Positions 53,547 to 61,111 of a stretch of DNA of 64,000 nucleotides are shown in pieces (positions within the stretch are counted from its first letter, which is position 1; every line of letters begins with the position of its first letter). The notes below the pieces were generated by a model. It worked only from the letters and a program-made list of their open reading frames with translations, made no database searches and was not told where the DNA came from. A program made the translations under genes and the position numbers. Source of the stretch: Pilimelia columellifera (GTDB lineage Bacteria; Actinomycetota; Actinomycetes; Mycobacteriales; Micromonosporaceae); contig NZ_BAAARY010000010.1 of NCBI RefSeq assembly GCF_039532605.1, forward strand, positions 62,001 to 126,000, read 5' to 3'.

Positions 53547-55409
53547 TCACGCCTCGGCGGCGAGGACGTCGAGGATCTGCTGGCCGTAGCGTTCGAGCTT
53601 GGTCTCGCCGACACCGCTCACCTGGCTCAGGGCGTCCAGGCTGCTTGGGGCGTCGGTGGCGATCTGCCGCAGCGTAGCGTCGTGGAAGATCACATAGGCG
53701 GGCACGCCCTGCTCCTTCGCCGCCGCCGCCCGCCACGCGCGCAGCCCCTCGAACACCGGAATGGCCTGAACGGGCAGGTCCACCGGCGCGGAGGCGGCCT
53801 TGCGACGGCTTCGCGACGTCGTCGTGCGGGCGGGCTCGCGTCGCAGCATCACCGGCAGCTCCCGGCTCAGCACCGCGCCGCTGCGTTCGGTGAGGGTCAG
53901 CGTCCCGTACTCGCCCTGGACCGCCAGCAGACCCTGGGCCAGCAGCTGACGCACGATGCCGCGCCACTCGGCGTCGCCCAGGTCGGCGCCGATGCCGAAC
54001 ACCGTCAGCTCGTCGTGCTTGTGCGCCACCACCTTGTCGGTGCGCCGGCCGAGGAGGATGTCGATGGACTGCCCGGCGCCGAACGACTGGCCGCGCTCGC
54101 GGTGCAGGCGCAGCACTGTGGACAGCAGCTTCTGGGCCGGGATGGTGCCGTCCCAGGACTGCGGCGGGTTGAGACAGGTGTCGCAGTTGCCACACGCCTG
54201 ACTGGTTTGACCGAAGTAGGCCAGCAGTTGCTCGCGGCGGCACTGGACCGTTTCGCAGAGCGCCAGCATGGCGTCCAGGTGGGCGGCCAGCCCACGCCGG
54301 TGGGCCAGGTCGCCCTCGGAGCTGTCGATCATCTTGCGTTGCTGGACGACGTCCGCGAGCCCGTACGCCAGCCACGCCGTCGACGGCAGCCCGTCCCGGC
54401 CGGCGCGGCCGGTCTCCTGGTAGTACCCCTCGACGGACTTGGGCAGGTCGAGGTGGGCGACGAACCGCACGTCCGGTTTGTCGATGCCCATGCCGAAGGC
54501 GATCGTGGCGACCATGACTAGGCCGTCCTCGCGCAGGAACCTGGCCTGGTTCCGTTGCCTGGTCCGGGCGTCGAGGCCGGCGTGATACGGCAGCGCCGCG
54601 ATGCCCTGCTCGACCAGGAACGCCGCGGTCTTGTCGACGCTGGCCCGCGACAGGCAGTAGACGATCCCGGCGTCACCGGGGTGCTCGGCGCGCAGCAGCT
54701 CCAGCAGCTGTTTGCGGGGCTCGTTCTTCGGCACGATCCGGTACTGGATGTTGGGCCGGTCGAAGCTGGAGACGAACTGGTGGGCGTCGGTGAGCTGAAG
54801 CCGGGTGGCGATCTCGTCCCGGGTTCTGGTGGTGGCGGTGGCCGTCAGAGCGATTCGGGGGACGTCCGGCCAGCGTTCGTGCAGCACCGACAGGGCCAGG
54901 TAGTCGGGACGGAAGTCGTGACCCCACTGGGAGACGCAGTGCGCCTCGTCAATGGCGAACAGGCTGATCCGACCCTGCTCCAGCAGCCGCATCGCCGAGC
55001 CGGTGCTGAGCCCTTCCGGCGCCAGGTAGAGCAGGTCGAGGGCGCCGTCGCGGAACGCGGTTTCGACCCGGCGGCGCTCCTCCAGGCTCTGTGAGGAGTT
55101 GAGGAACCCGGCCCGGACGCCCAGCGCGGTGAGCGCGTCCACCTGGTCCTGCATGAGGGCGATGAGCGGCGAGATGACGACGCCGACGCCGTCGCGCAGC
55201 AGCGCGGGGATCTGGTAGCACAGCGACTTGCCGCCGCCGGTGGGCATGAGGACGAGCGCGTCGCCCCCGCTTACGACGTGATCGATGATCTCCTGTTGGC
55301 TGCCCCGGAAGGCGTCGTAGCCGAAGACCCGACGGAGTACCTGCGCTGCGTCCTGCACCCGGCGATTCTCCGGTGCCGGGACCGCGGCCGGCAACCCGGC
55401 CGGCGCCAC
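53547..55409 (-). CDS. recQ: ATP-dependent DNA helicase RecQ
   Basis: 620 residues. It unwinds DNA 3'-5' in recombination and repair. Walker A MPTGGGKSLCYQIPAL, DEAHCVSQWGHDFRPDY (DEAH box plus aromatic-rich loop), and motif VI QETGRAGRDG are intact. The zinc-binding cysteines (VQCRREQ...CGNCDTC) and winged helix follow. An HRDC domain (YVIFHDATLRQIATDAPSSL) ends the protein. The GTG at 55409 is the longest start; a GTG at 55358 with GGAG nine bases upstream is an alternative that removes 17 residues. Confidence 0.95.
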   Translation of the reverse strand: MAPAGLPAAVPAPENRRVQDAAQVLRRVFGYDAFRGSQQEIIDHVVSGGDALVLMPTGGGKSLCYQIPALLRDGVGVVISPLIALMQDQVDALTALGVRAGFLNSSQSLEERRRVETAFRDGALDLLYLAPEGLSTGSAMRLLEQGRISLFAIDEAHCVSQWGHDFRPDYLALSVLHERWPDVPRIALTATATTRTRDEIATRLQLTDAHQFVSSFDRPNIQYRIVPKNEPRKQLLELLRAEHPGDAGIVYCLSRASVDKTAAFLVEQGIAALPYHAGLDARTRQRNQARFLREDGLVMVATIAFGMGIDKPDVRFVAHLDLPKSVEGYYQETGRAGRDGLPSTAWLAYGLADVVQQRKMIDSSEGDLAHRRGLAAHLDAMLALCETVQCRREQLLAYFGQTSQACGNCDTCLNPPQSWDGTIPAQKLLSTVLRLHRERGQSFGAGQSIDILLGRRTDKVVAHKHDELTVFGIGADLGDAEWRGIVRQLLAQGLLAVQGEYGTLTLTERSGAVLSRELPVMLRREPARTTTSRSRRKAASAPVDLPVQAIPVFEGLRAWRAAAAKEQGVPAYVIFHDATLRQIATDAPSSLDALSQVSGVGETKLERYGQQILDVLAAEA

Positions 55410-55410
55410 C

Positions 55411-55662
55411 CTGGTCGCAGGCCCGGAGCGCCCGTCCTATGCAGGGTCCGCCCGGACCAGCGGGGCCACGATCGAAGTCTCATTCGCCGATAACGGCACC
55501 GAGATCCTGGCCGCTCGCACTCGCCACACCTGCGGCGACAAGATACTGCGGCGCAGCATCCCGACCACAGCCCGCAGCCGAATCGGCTTCTCCGCCACCA
55601 CGCAGACAACGGCGACCGGCGGCTACGCCTTCGCCTATCTGCCAGAAAAGTCCACGCCCTGA
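55411..55662 (+). pseudogene. Possible remnant of a protein-coding gene
   Basis: The plus-strand frame ending at TGA 55660-55662 reads 83 codons with protein-like composition, for example ATIEVSFADNGTEILAARTR and GYAFAYLPEKSTP. No ATG, GTG or TTG is available in the part outside recQ, and codon choice is less GC3-biased than in neighbours. I take it as a 3' fragment of a decayed gene. Chance is possible. The whole gap 55410-55771 holds nothing else I can support. Confidence 0.3.
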
Positions 55663-55771
55663 GGCCTATCTGGTGGATATTGCGTTGGTTGCGAACAGCA
55701 GGCGTAGGGCAGCAGCATCGCCCGGGCGTCGTGCTGGGGGGCAGGTAGCGCCGGACGGTGGCTCGTCGTGG

Positions 55772-56455
55772 TCATGGCCGGTCCGCGCTGGCGGGCAGGC
55801 GGACGACGCACGCGGTCGGCGCCCCGAACGGTGCGAGCGCGGTGTCGCCGTCCGGGCCGCCGACGGCCAGCCACGCCCCTTGGACGACGCCCAGGTGCAG
55901 CCCGCACATGGCGTCCGGGTGGGCGCTGACGAGTTCGAGGAACGGGCAGCTGCGTAGGTGCAGGACCGCGGCGGGCGCGGTTTCCGCGAGGTCGGGAGCG
56001 AAGCCCAGCGCCGTGAGGACCCGGGCCACTGTCGTCACCGGCCCGGCGGCGTCGGTGGCGTCATCGGCTGGGATGGCGGCGGCGAGCTGGCGGCCCCACT
56101 GCCGACCGACTATGGCGGCCCGTCCGCGCACGTCCCCGTCATGCTCGCGTTCGGTGAGGTGGGCGAGCAGCGCGGCGGCGAGCGCGCGGTACGGGGCCGG
56201 GGCGGGCGTCGTCCCGGTGGCGGCGGTGCGGTACCGCCAGGCTGGTCGGCCCGGCTGGCCGTTGCTGGCGCGGGCCCGTACGAGCAGGCCGGCGGTGGTG
56301 AGGCGGTCCAGGTGCGCCCGCACGGTGGAGGGGTGCAGGTCAGTTTCCTGGACGATTTCGGCCGCGGTGCTGCCGGTCGCCGCCGCACGGACGATGCTGA
56401 GAATGTCGACCCGGCTCGACGAGCTGAGCGCTTGATGGCGCGGAGTGTCGATCAT
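55772..56455 (-). CDS. HTH regulator with cysteine-rich C-terminal region (COG2345-like)
   Basis: 227 residues from the ATG at 56455; a GTG at 56488, close to a possible -10 box, would add 11 residues. The N-terminal winged helix is VDILSIVRAAATGSTAAEIV and TDLHPSTVRAHLDRLTTAGL. The C-terminal region has SCPFLELVSAHPDAMCGLHLG, the Cys/His pattern found in COG2345 regulators related to the iron-sulfur sensor SufR. It is divergent from two hemerythrin genes across a perfect palindrome, which suggests an iron-, oxygen- or NO-responsive switch. Cluster binding is inference. Confidence 0.85.
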   Translation of the reverse strand: MIDTPRHQALSSSSRVDILSIVRAAATGSTAAEIVQETDLHPSTVRAHLDRLTTAGLLVRARASNGQPGRPAWRYRTAATGTTPAPAPYRALAAALLAHLTEREHDGDVRGRAAIVGRQWGRQLAAAIPADDATDAAGPVTTVARVLTALGFAPDLAETAPAAVLHLRSCPFLELVSAHPDAMCGLHLGVVQGAWLAVGGPDGDTALAPFGAPTACVVRLPASADRP

Positions 56456-56494
56456 CTCGTCGACCGGCCGTGGACCAGAGGTTTTCACGGTGCA

Positions 56495-56510
56495 CAACGT
56501 TATAACGTTG
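56495..56510. promoter_or_regulatory. Perfect 16-bp palindrome between the HTH and hemerythrin genes
   Basis: CAACGTTATAACGTTG is an exact palindrome and includes TATAAC on both strands, so it can overlap a -10 box for each direction. It lies 28 bp before the hemerythrin ATG and 40 bp before the regulator ATG. This is the expected operator of the divergent regulator. Confidence 0.75.
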
Positions 56511-56537
56511 AGTGAGGTCAAAAAAGGGGAGCGTGTC

Positions 56538-57050
56538 ATGTCACAGCAGGGAACCGCCGTCCGCGACGCGGACCAGCACGCGGCCGACGCCGTCGTCGCC
56601 CACCACGCCGAGATGCGGGAGCGGCTCGCCGAGCTGGTCGCCCACCTGCTGCTCGCCGCCGAACGCGACGACGAGCCAGGCGTCTGGCGGACCCGCGCCG
56701 ACCTCGTCGCCTGGATCGACGACGAGCTGATGCCGCACGCCCAGGCCGAGGAGACCACCCTCTACTCCGCGGCCGTGGTCACGCCAGAAGGCAACCTGCT
56801 CGTCGAGGCCATGCTCGACGAGCATCGGGCGATCGGGGCGCTGGCCCAGGAGTTGGAGGGCGCTGCCGTCGCCATCCAGGCCGCCGCCACAGCGCGGGCG
56901 CTGGAAGCGCTGTTCGCCGTCCACCTCGCGAAGGAGAACGACCTGATCATCCCGCTGCTGCTGCGGACCCCGGACGTGTCCCTGGCGCACCTGCTGCACG
57001 GAATGCGCCAGGTGCTCGGTGAGCCCGACGAGCCGGGCGACCGGACCTGA
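56538..57050 (+). CDS. Hemerythrin domain protein
   Basis: 170 residues, ATG after AAAGGGGAG. A four-helix bundle with the iron ligands of the hemerythrin/HHE family: DQHAADAVVAHHAEMRERL, LMPHAQAEETTLY, MLDEHRAIGALAQELE and FAVHLAKENDLIIP. It probably carries a di-iron site that binds oxygen or nitric oxide. The 16-bp gap to the second hemerythrin gene makes a two-gene operon. No membrane segment. Confidence 0.9.
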   Translation: MSQQGTAVRDADQHAADAVVAHHAEMRERLAELVAHLLLAAERDDEPGVWRTRADLVAWIDDELMPHAQAEETTLYSAAVVTPEGNLLVEAMLDEHRAIGALAQELEGAAVAIQAAATARALEALFAVHLAKENDLIIPLLLRTPDVSLAHLLHGMRQVLGEPDEPGDRT

Positions 57051-57066
57051 GCGCGGCTGACCAGAC

Positions 57067-57489
57067 ATGTGCAACTACTGCGGCTGTCGCCAGTTCCCGC
57101 TCATCGCGCGATTCACCGCCGAACACGAGGTGATCAGCAACGCGGCAGGCGCCCTGCGTGAAGCCGTCGAACAGCGTCGGCCGGACGTCCCGGCGCTCCT
57201 GCGCGCCCTCGTCGGCCTGGTCACGCCGCACACCGCAGCCGAGGAGAGCGGCCTGTTCCGGGAACTGCTGGCCGAGGGCAGCCTCGCCGAGGCGGTCGAG
57301 CGGCTGTGCGCCGAGCACACCCACATCCACGGCGTGCTCGCCACCGTGGACCCGGACGCCCCCGACCCCGCCACCGTCCTCGCGGCGCTCGACCGGCTCC
57401 GTGAGCACATCGACCATGAGGAGCACGGCCTGTTCCCAGCCGCCGTCATCGCCCTGCCGTTCGACGCCTGGGACCGGGTCAGCCCTTGA
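57067..57489 (+). CDS. Hemerythrin-like protein with N-terminal CNYCGC motif
   Basis: 140 residues. The first residues MCNYCGCRQF form a CxxCxC cluster, followed by the HHE bundle: FTAEHEVISNAAGALREAV, LVTPHTAAEESGLFREL, LCAEHTHIHGVL and REHIDHEEHGLFPAAV. The cysteine head is found on a subgroup of actinobacterial hemerythrins and could bind metal or a second cluster. It is second in the operon controlled by the divergent HTH protein. Its stop overlaps the end of the convergent rtcB by 11 bp. Confidence 0.9.
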   Translation: MCNYCGCRQFPLIARFTAEHEVISNAAGALREAVEQRRPDVPALLRALVGLVTPHTAAEESGLFRELLAEGSLAEAVERLCAEHTHIHGVLATVDPDAPDPATVLAALDRLREHIDHEEHGLFPAAVIALPFDAWDRVSP

Positions 57490-58699
57490 CGCAGAGGACC
57501 TGCTCGATGTGGGCGACGACATCGACCAGGTCTGCCTGCTGGCGCATCACCTCGTCGATGTCCTTGTAGGCGCTCGGGATCTCGTCGAGGACCCCGACGT
57601 CCTTGCGGCACTCGACCCGGGACGTCTGGGACTCCAGATCCGCCAGGGTGTACCGGCGTTTGGCGGCGGCGCGGCTCATCCGCCGGCCGGCCCCGTGCGA
57701 GGCCGAGTGGTAGGAGTCCGGGTTCCCCCGGCCACGGACGATGTAGCTGCCGGTCCCCATCGAGCCGGGGATGATGCCCAGGTCCCCGTCGCCGGCCCGG
57801 ATCGCCCCCTTGCGGGTGACGAGCACGTCCTGGCCGTCGTGGCGCTCGCGGGCGACGTAGTTGTGGTGGCACGAGATCGTGTCGTCGTAGCGGACCCGGG
57901 CGCCGACCGCCGCGCCGAACGCCTGCTTGAGCAGGCCCATCATGACGGCGCGGTTGCGCCGGGCGTACTCCTGCGCCCAGAACAGGTCGTCGGCGTAGGC
58001 GTCCATCTCGGGGGTGCCGGCCAGGAAGACGGCCAGGTCGCGGTCGGGTAGCCCGACGTTGTGGGCGAGCTTGCCCGCGGCGTGGGTGTGGTGCTCGGCG
58101 AGCATTTTGCCGATGTTGCGGGAACCGGAGTGCAGCATCAGCCACACCCGTCCCGGGTCGTCGCCGCCGTTCTGCACGCAGACCTCGATGAAGTGGTTGC
58201 CGCCGCCGAGGGTGCCCAGCTGCGACGCGGCCCGACGGGAGAGTTTGCCGTCGACGGGGGCGTGCACGTCCTCGAAGCGCCGCCAGAAGTCTGGCCAGCC
58301 GCGCTCGTCGACGAGCGGTTTGCCGCCGGGGTCGCGCAGCTTGTTGGTGTCGACGGGCTTGTCGTGGCCGTGGTAGCCGGTGGGGATGGCCCGTTCGATG
58401 AGGCCGCGCATCCGGCGCAGGTCGTCGGGCAGGTCGCCGGCGCGCAGCGAGGTGCGCACGGCGCTCATCCCGCAACCGATGTCGACGCCGACTGCGGCCG
58501 GGGAGATCGCGTCCCGGAGCGCGATGACCGAGCCGACGGTCGCGCCCTTGCCGACGTGCACGTCGGGCATGACCCGCACCCCGACGGCCCAGGGCAGCGC
58601 GGCGATGTTGCGCAGCTGCTGGAGGGCGGCCGGCTCGACGGTGTCGGGGTCGGTCCACATGAGCACGGGCACACGGGCGCCCGGAAGAGTGAAAGGCAT
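57479..58699 (-). CDS. rtcB: RtcB family RNA ligase
   Basis: 406 residues, ATG after GGGAGC. RtcB joins RNA 2',3'-cyclic phosphate or 3'-phosphate ends to 5'-OH ends with GTP and Mn2+. Metal and active-site motifs are intact: DVHVGKGATVGSV, GVDIGCGMSAVR, LGGGNHFIEV, LHSGSRNIGK, ISCHHNYVARE and the guanylylated histidine in SASHGAGRRMSR. There is no archease or rtcA gene nearby. It may serve tRNA or rRNA repair after stress; pairing with the hemerythrin operon is only by position. Confidence 0.96.
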   Translation of the reverse strand: MPFTLPGARVPVLMWTDPDTVEPAALQQLRNIAALPWAVGVRVMPDVHVGKGATVGSVIALRDAISPAAVGVDIGCGMSAVRTSLRAGDLPDDLRRMRGLIERAIPTGYHGHDKPVDTNKLRDPGGKPLVDERGWPDFWRRFEDVHAPVDGKLSRRAASQLGTLGGGNHFIEVCVQNGGDDPGRVWLMLHSGSRNIGKMLAEHHTHAAGKLAHNVGLPDRDLAVFLAGTPEMDAYADDLFWAQEYARRNRAVMMGLLKQAFGAAVGARVRYDDTISCHHNYVARERHDGQDVLVTRKGAIRAGDGDLGIIPGSMGTGSYIVRGRGNPDSYHSASHGAGRRMSRAAAKRRYTLADLESQTSRVECRKDVGVLDEIPSAYKDIDEVMRQQADLVDVVAHIEQVLCVKG

Positions 58700-58769
58700 G
58701 ATCAGCTCCCGAGGTAGGGCCGGAGAAGGTTAAGCCGACCGGGCCGGCCTCCGCGACCGGGTTTCGCGC

Positions 58770-59903
58770 TCAGCCGGGCGGCGACCAGTCGGTGACCGCG
58801 GCGATGCCGCGCAACGACGACCGCCGCGGCGTGAGCCGCATCGCCGTGTCGCGCAGCGCGACCGCGACCCGGGACCGGCTGGCTGTGGTGGCCCGGAAGA
58901 TCCGGTACGACGAGCGGGCGATCCGCTGGCTGCGCGGCCGGCGCAGCCGGTCGTACTCGGCCAGCGCCCGCGGCACATCGTCGTGCCGGGCGGCGTGGGC
59001 CAGGACCGCGGCGTCCTCGATCGCCTGGCAGGCGCCCTGGCCCAGGTTCGGCATCATCGCGTGGGCGGCGTCGCCGAGCAGCGCCACCCGTCCGCGCACA
59101 TAGGACGGCAGCGGCGTGCCCAGGTGACGGATGTCGTGGCGGATGATCTCCTCGGTGGCGGCCATCATCTGCGGCAGCGGCTGGTGCCAGTGACCGAAGT
59201 GGCGCAGCAGGAACTCCCGCTCGTCGTCGTTGCGGGCGCCCTGGGGGGCGCTGGTCGCGGCGTACCAGTACGACCGGCCGTCGACCATCGGTATCGTCCC
59301 GCATTCCTCACCCCGGCCCCAGCTGCCGGCCGGCGCCAGGTCCGGCGGGCTGGCGCAGACGCCGCGCCAGGCGGTCACGCCGCTGTAGACCGGGCCGGGG
59401 TGCTCGGGCCACAGCTGGCGGCGGATCGGGCTGTCGATGCCGTCGGCGGCGACGATGAGATCGGCCGGCGGCAGATCGATGGGGCCTCCGTGCTGGTCGA
59501 GCACGGCACGGTCGGCGACGCCGCTGACGGTGACGCCGGAGCGCAGCGACTCCGCTGGAAGGGCGTCGAGCAGGATGCGGTGCAGCTGTGCCCGGTGGAT
59601 GCCCAGCAACGGCCCACCGAGCGCCTCCTCAAGGTCGTCGGACCGCCAACGGGAGAGCCATCGGCCGTCGCTGGTGCGGATGCCGCCGCTGCGTTGCGGG
59701 ACGGTGATCGTCCGGACCTTGTCGGCCAGTCCGATTGCGGCGAGCGCCCGTTGCGCGTTGGGCCACAGCCCGAAGCCGGCGCCGATCTCGCGGAACTGGG
59801 CGGCCCGTTCCACCACGGTGACGTCCCAGCCAGCGCGGCGCAGGCCGACAGCCGCGCTCAGCCCGCCGATGCCGCCGCCGACCACGATCGCGTGCCTGCC
59901 CAT
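58770..59903 (-). CDS. FAD-dependent monooxygenase
   Basis: 377 residues from the ATG at 59903, preceded by GGAGG. The FAD-binding motif VVGGGIGGLSAAVGLRRAG and the second motif RVALLGDAAHAMMPNLGQGA define the class A (PHBH-like) flavoprotein monooxygenases. DLIVAADGIDSPIRRQLWP is also typical. These enzymes hydroxylate or epoxidise aromatic and polyketide substrates with NAD(P)H and oxygen. It is divergent from a TetR gene and two operator-like sites lie in the shared promoter, so substrate-induced expression is likely. Substrate unknown. Confidence 0.93.
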   Translation of the reverse strand: MGRHAIVVGGGIGGLSAAVGLRRAGWDVTVVERAAQFREIGAGFGLWPNAQRALAAIGLADKVRTITVPQRSGGIRTSDGRWLSRWRSDDLEEALGGPLLGIHRAQLHRILLDALPAESLRSGVTVSGVADRAVLDQHGGPIDLPPADLIVAADGIDSPIRRQLWPEHPGPVYSGVTAWRGVCASPPDLAPAGSWGRGEECGTIPMVDGRSYWYAATSAPQGARNDDEREFLLRHFGHWHQPLPQMMAATEEIIRHDIRHLGTPLPSYVRGRVALLGDAAHAMMPNLGQGACQAIEDAAVLAHAARHDDVPRALAEYDRLRRPRSQRIARSSYRIFRATTASRSRVAVALRDTAMRLTPRRSSLRGIAAVTDWSPPG

Positions 59904-59912
59904 GACGCCTCC

Positions 59913-59949
59913 CTCTACGGATGTAGTGACTGACTCTACGTCGGTAGAG
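59913..59949. promoter_or_regulatory. Two TetR-type operator sites, 21 bp apart
   Basis: CTACGGATGTAG (core 59915-59926) and CTCTACGTCGGTAGAG (59934-59949) share the half-sites CTAC/GTAG with a four-base centre. The centres are 21 bp apart, two turns of the helix, so two dimers would bind the same face. They lie between the monooxygenase start (59903) and the TetR start (59968). Confidence 0.75.
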
Positions 59950-59967
59950 GGTCGGTAGGGTGTGTGA

Positions 59968-60564
59968 GTGCAGTCACCCGCCCGCCGCGACCTCATCGCC
60001 GACGCCGCGATCACCGTCATCGCCGGGCACGGCCTGCGCGGCCTCACCCACCGCGCCGTCGACGCCGCAGCCGGGCTGCCCGCCGGATCCACCTCCTACT
60101 ACGCGCGCACCCGGGCCGCGCTCATCGAGCTGGTCCTGAGTCGGCTGCTCGCCCTGGACCTGCACGACGCCGCCGTCGCCGACAACAGGCCGCCGTCGCT
60201 GGACGGCCCGGACGACGTGGTCGCGCTCGGCGTCGGCTACGTGCTGAACGCGATCGGTCCCCAACGGTCCCGCGCCCTGGCCCGCTTCGAGTTGGCGTTG
60301 GAGGCCACCCGCCGGCCCGAGCTGCGGGCCACCTACGACCGGATGGGCGCCCAGCTCCGGGAGATGCTCACCGCTGTCATGGCCGGGGTCGGCTCGGCGG
60401 ACCCGCCCCGGCACGCCTGGGCGCTCGCCGCCTGGCTGGAGGGAGCGGTCTTCGAGGCCACCGCCGGCGCCGGCGGCGCCAACCCGCCCGACGCCACAGA
60501 GCTGACCGCCTCGCTCGGCGACGTGCTGCGGGGCCTGCTGGCCACCGTCACCGCCCGCCACTGA
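59968..60564 (+). CDS. TetR family transcriptional regulator
   Basis: 198 residues, GTG start. The N-terminal HTH reads LIADAAITVIAGHGLRGLTH and RAVDAAAGLPAGSTSYYART, a TetR pattern with the ligand-binding helical domain from about residue 60. No ribosome site is obvious; the start lies 18 bp after the second operator, so transcription may be nearly leaderless. It most likely represses itself and the divergent monooxygenase gene. Convergent with the TrkA-C gene (10 bp between stops). Confidence 0.92.
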   Translation: MQSPARRDLIADAAITVIAGHGLRGLTHRAVDAAAGLPAGSTSYYARTRAALIELVLSRLLALDLHDAAVADNRPPSLDGPDDVVALGVGYVLNAIGPQRSRALARFELALEATRRPELRATYDRMGAQLREMLTAVMAGVGSADPPRHAWALAAWLEGAVFEATAGAGGANPPDATELTASLGDVLRGLLATVTARH

Positions 60565-60574
60565 TCCGCGCGGT

Positions 60575-61111
60575 TCAGCCGTCCAGGTCCCCGGCGTCGA
60601 CCCGGCCCAATCGGGTGACCTCCTCAGGCTGCCCGACGACGACGAGGGTGTCGCCGTGTCGCAGCAGCAGGCCGTCGGTGGCGTCGACGACCCGGTGGCC
60701 GTCGCGCAGGACCGCGACCACCGCCGCCGACGCGGTGACCACGCCGAGCCGCCGCCCGTCGTAAGGGCCGCCCGCGACCACTGGAAGTCGCGCCACGGTC
60801 GTGGCGGCTCCGTCGCCATCGGCCGCGGGGGAGTGGCCAACCGCGGCCCCGGCCCCGGCCTCTGGTGTCGTGACCGGCGGGGCGGGCACGTGATCGACGG
60901 TCGCGACCGTTTGGAGGAGGTCGGCCAGGTGGTGCGCCTCCAGCGCGGACAGGGTCACGCTGGCGTGGACTGTCGTGGGGTCGTCACGTCGGTAGAGGGC
61001 GAGGTCGCGGCTGCCGTCAGGCCCGCAGACGACGCCGATCCGGGCGCCGTCGCCGGTGGCGACGCGGTAGCTGACTCCGATGCCGGGCAGGGGGACTCGT
61101 TCGATCTCCAT
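60575..61111 (-). CDS. TrkA-C domain regulatory subunit (KhtT-like) of the antiporter
   Basis: 178 residues from the ATG at 61111, five bases after GAGGAGG. The N-terminal part (IERVPLPGIGVSYRVATGDG) matches the KhtT-type domain. The C-terminal TrkA-C domain has GPYDGRRLGVVTASAAVVAV and RHGDTLVVVGQPEEVTRLG. Such proteins gate CPA-type potassium/proton antiporters in response to nucleotides or pH. A low-complexity linker separates the two parts. It overlaps the 3' end of the antiporter frame by 157 bp in another frame. Confidence 0.88.
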   Translation of the reverse strand: MEIERVPLPGIGVSYRVATGDGARIGVVCGPDGSRDLALYRRDDPTTVHASVTLSALEAHHLADLLQTVATVDHVPAPPVTTPEAGAGAAVGHSPAADGDGAATTVARLPVVAGGPYDGRRLGVVTASAAVVAVLRDGHRVVDATDGLLLRHGDTLVVVGQPEEVTRLGRVDAGDLDG

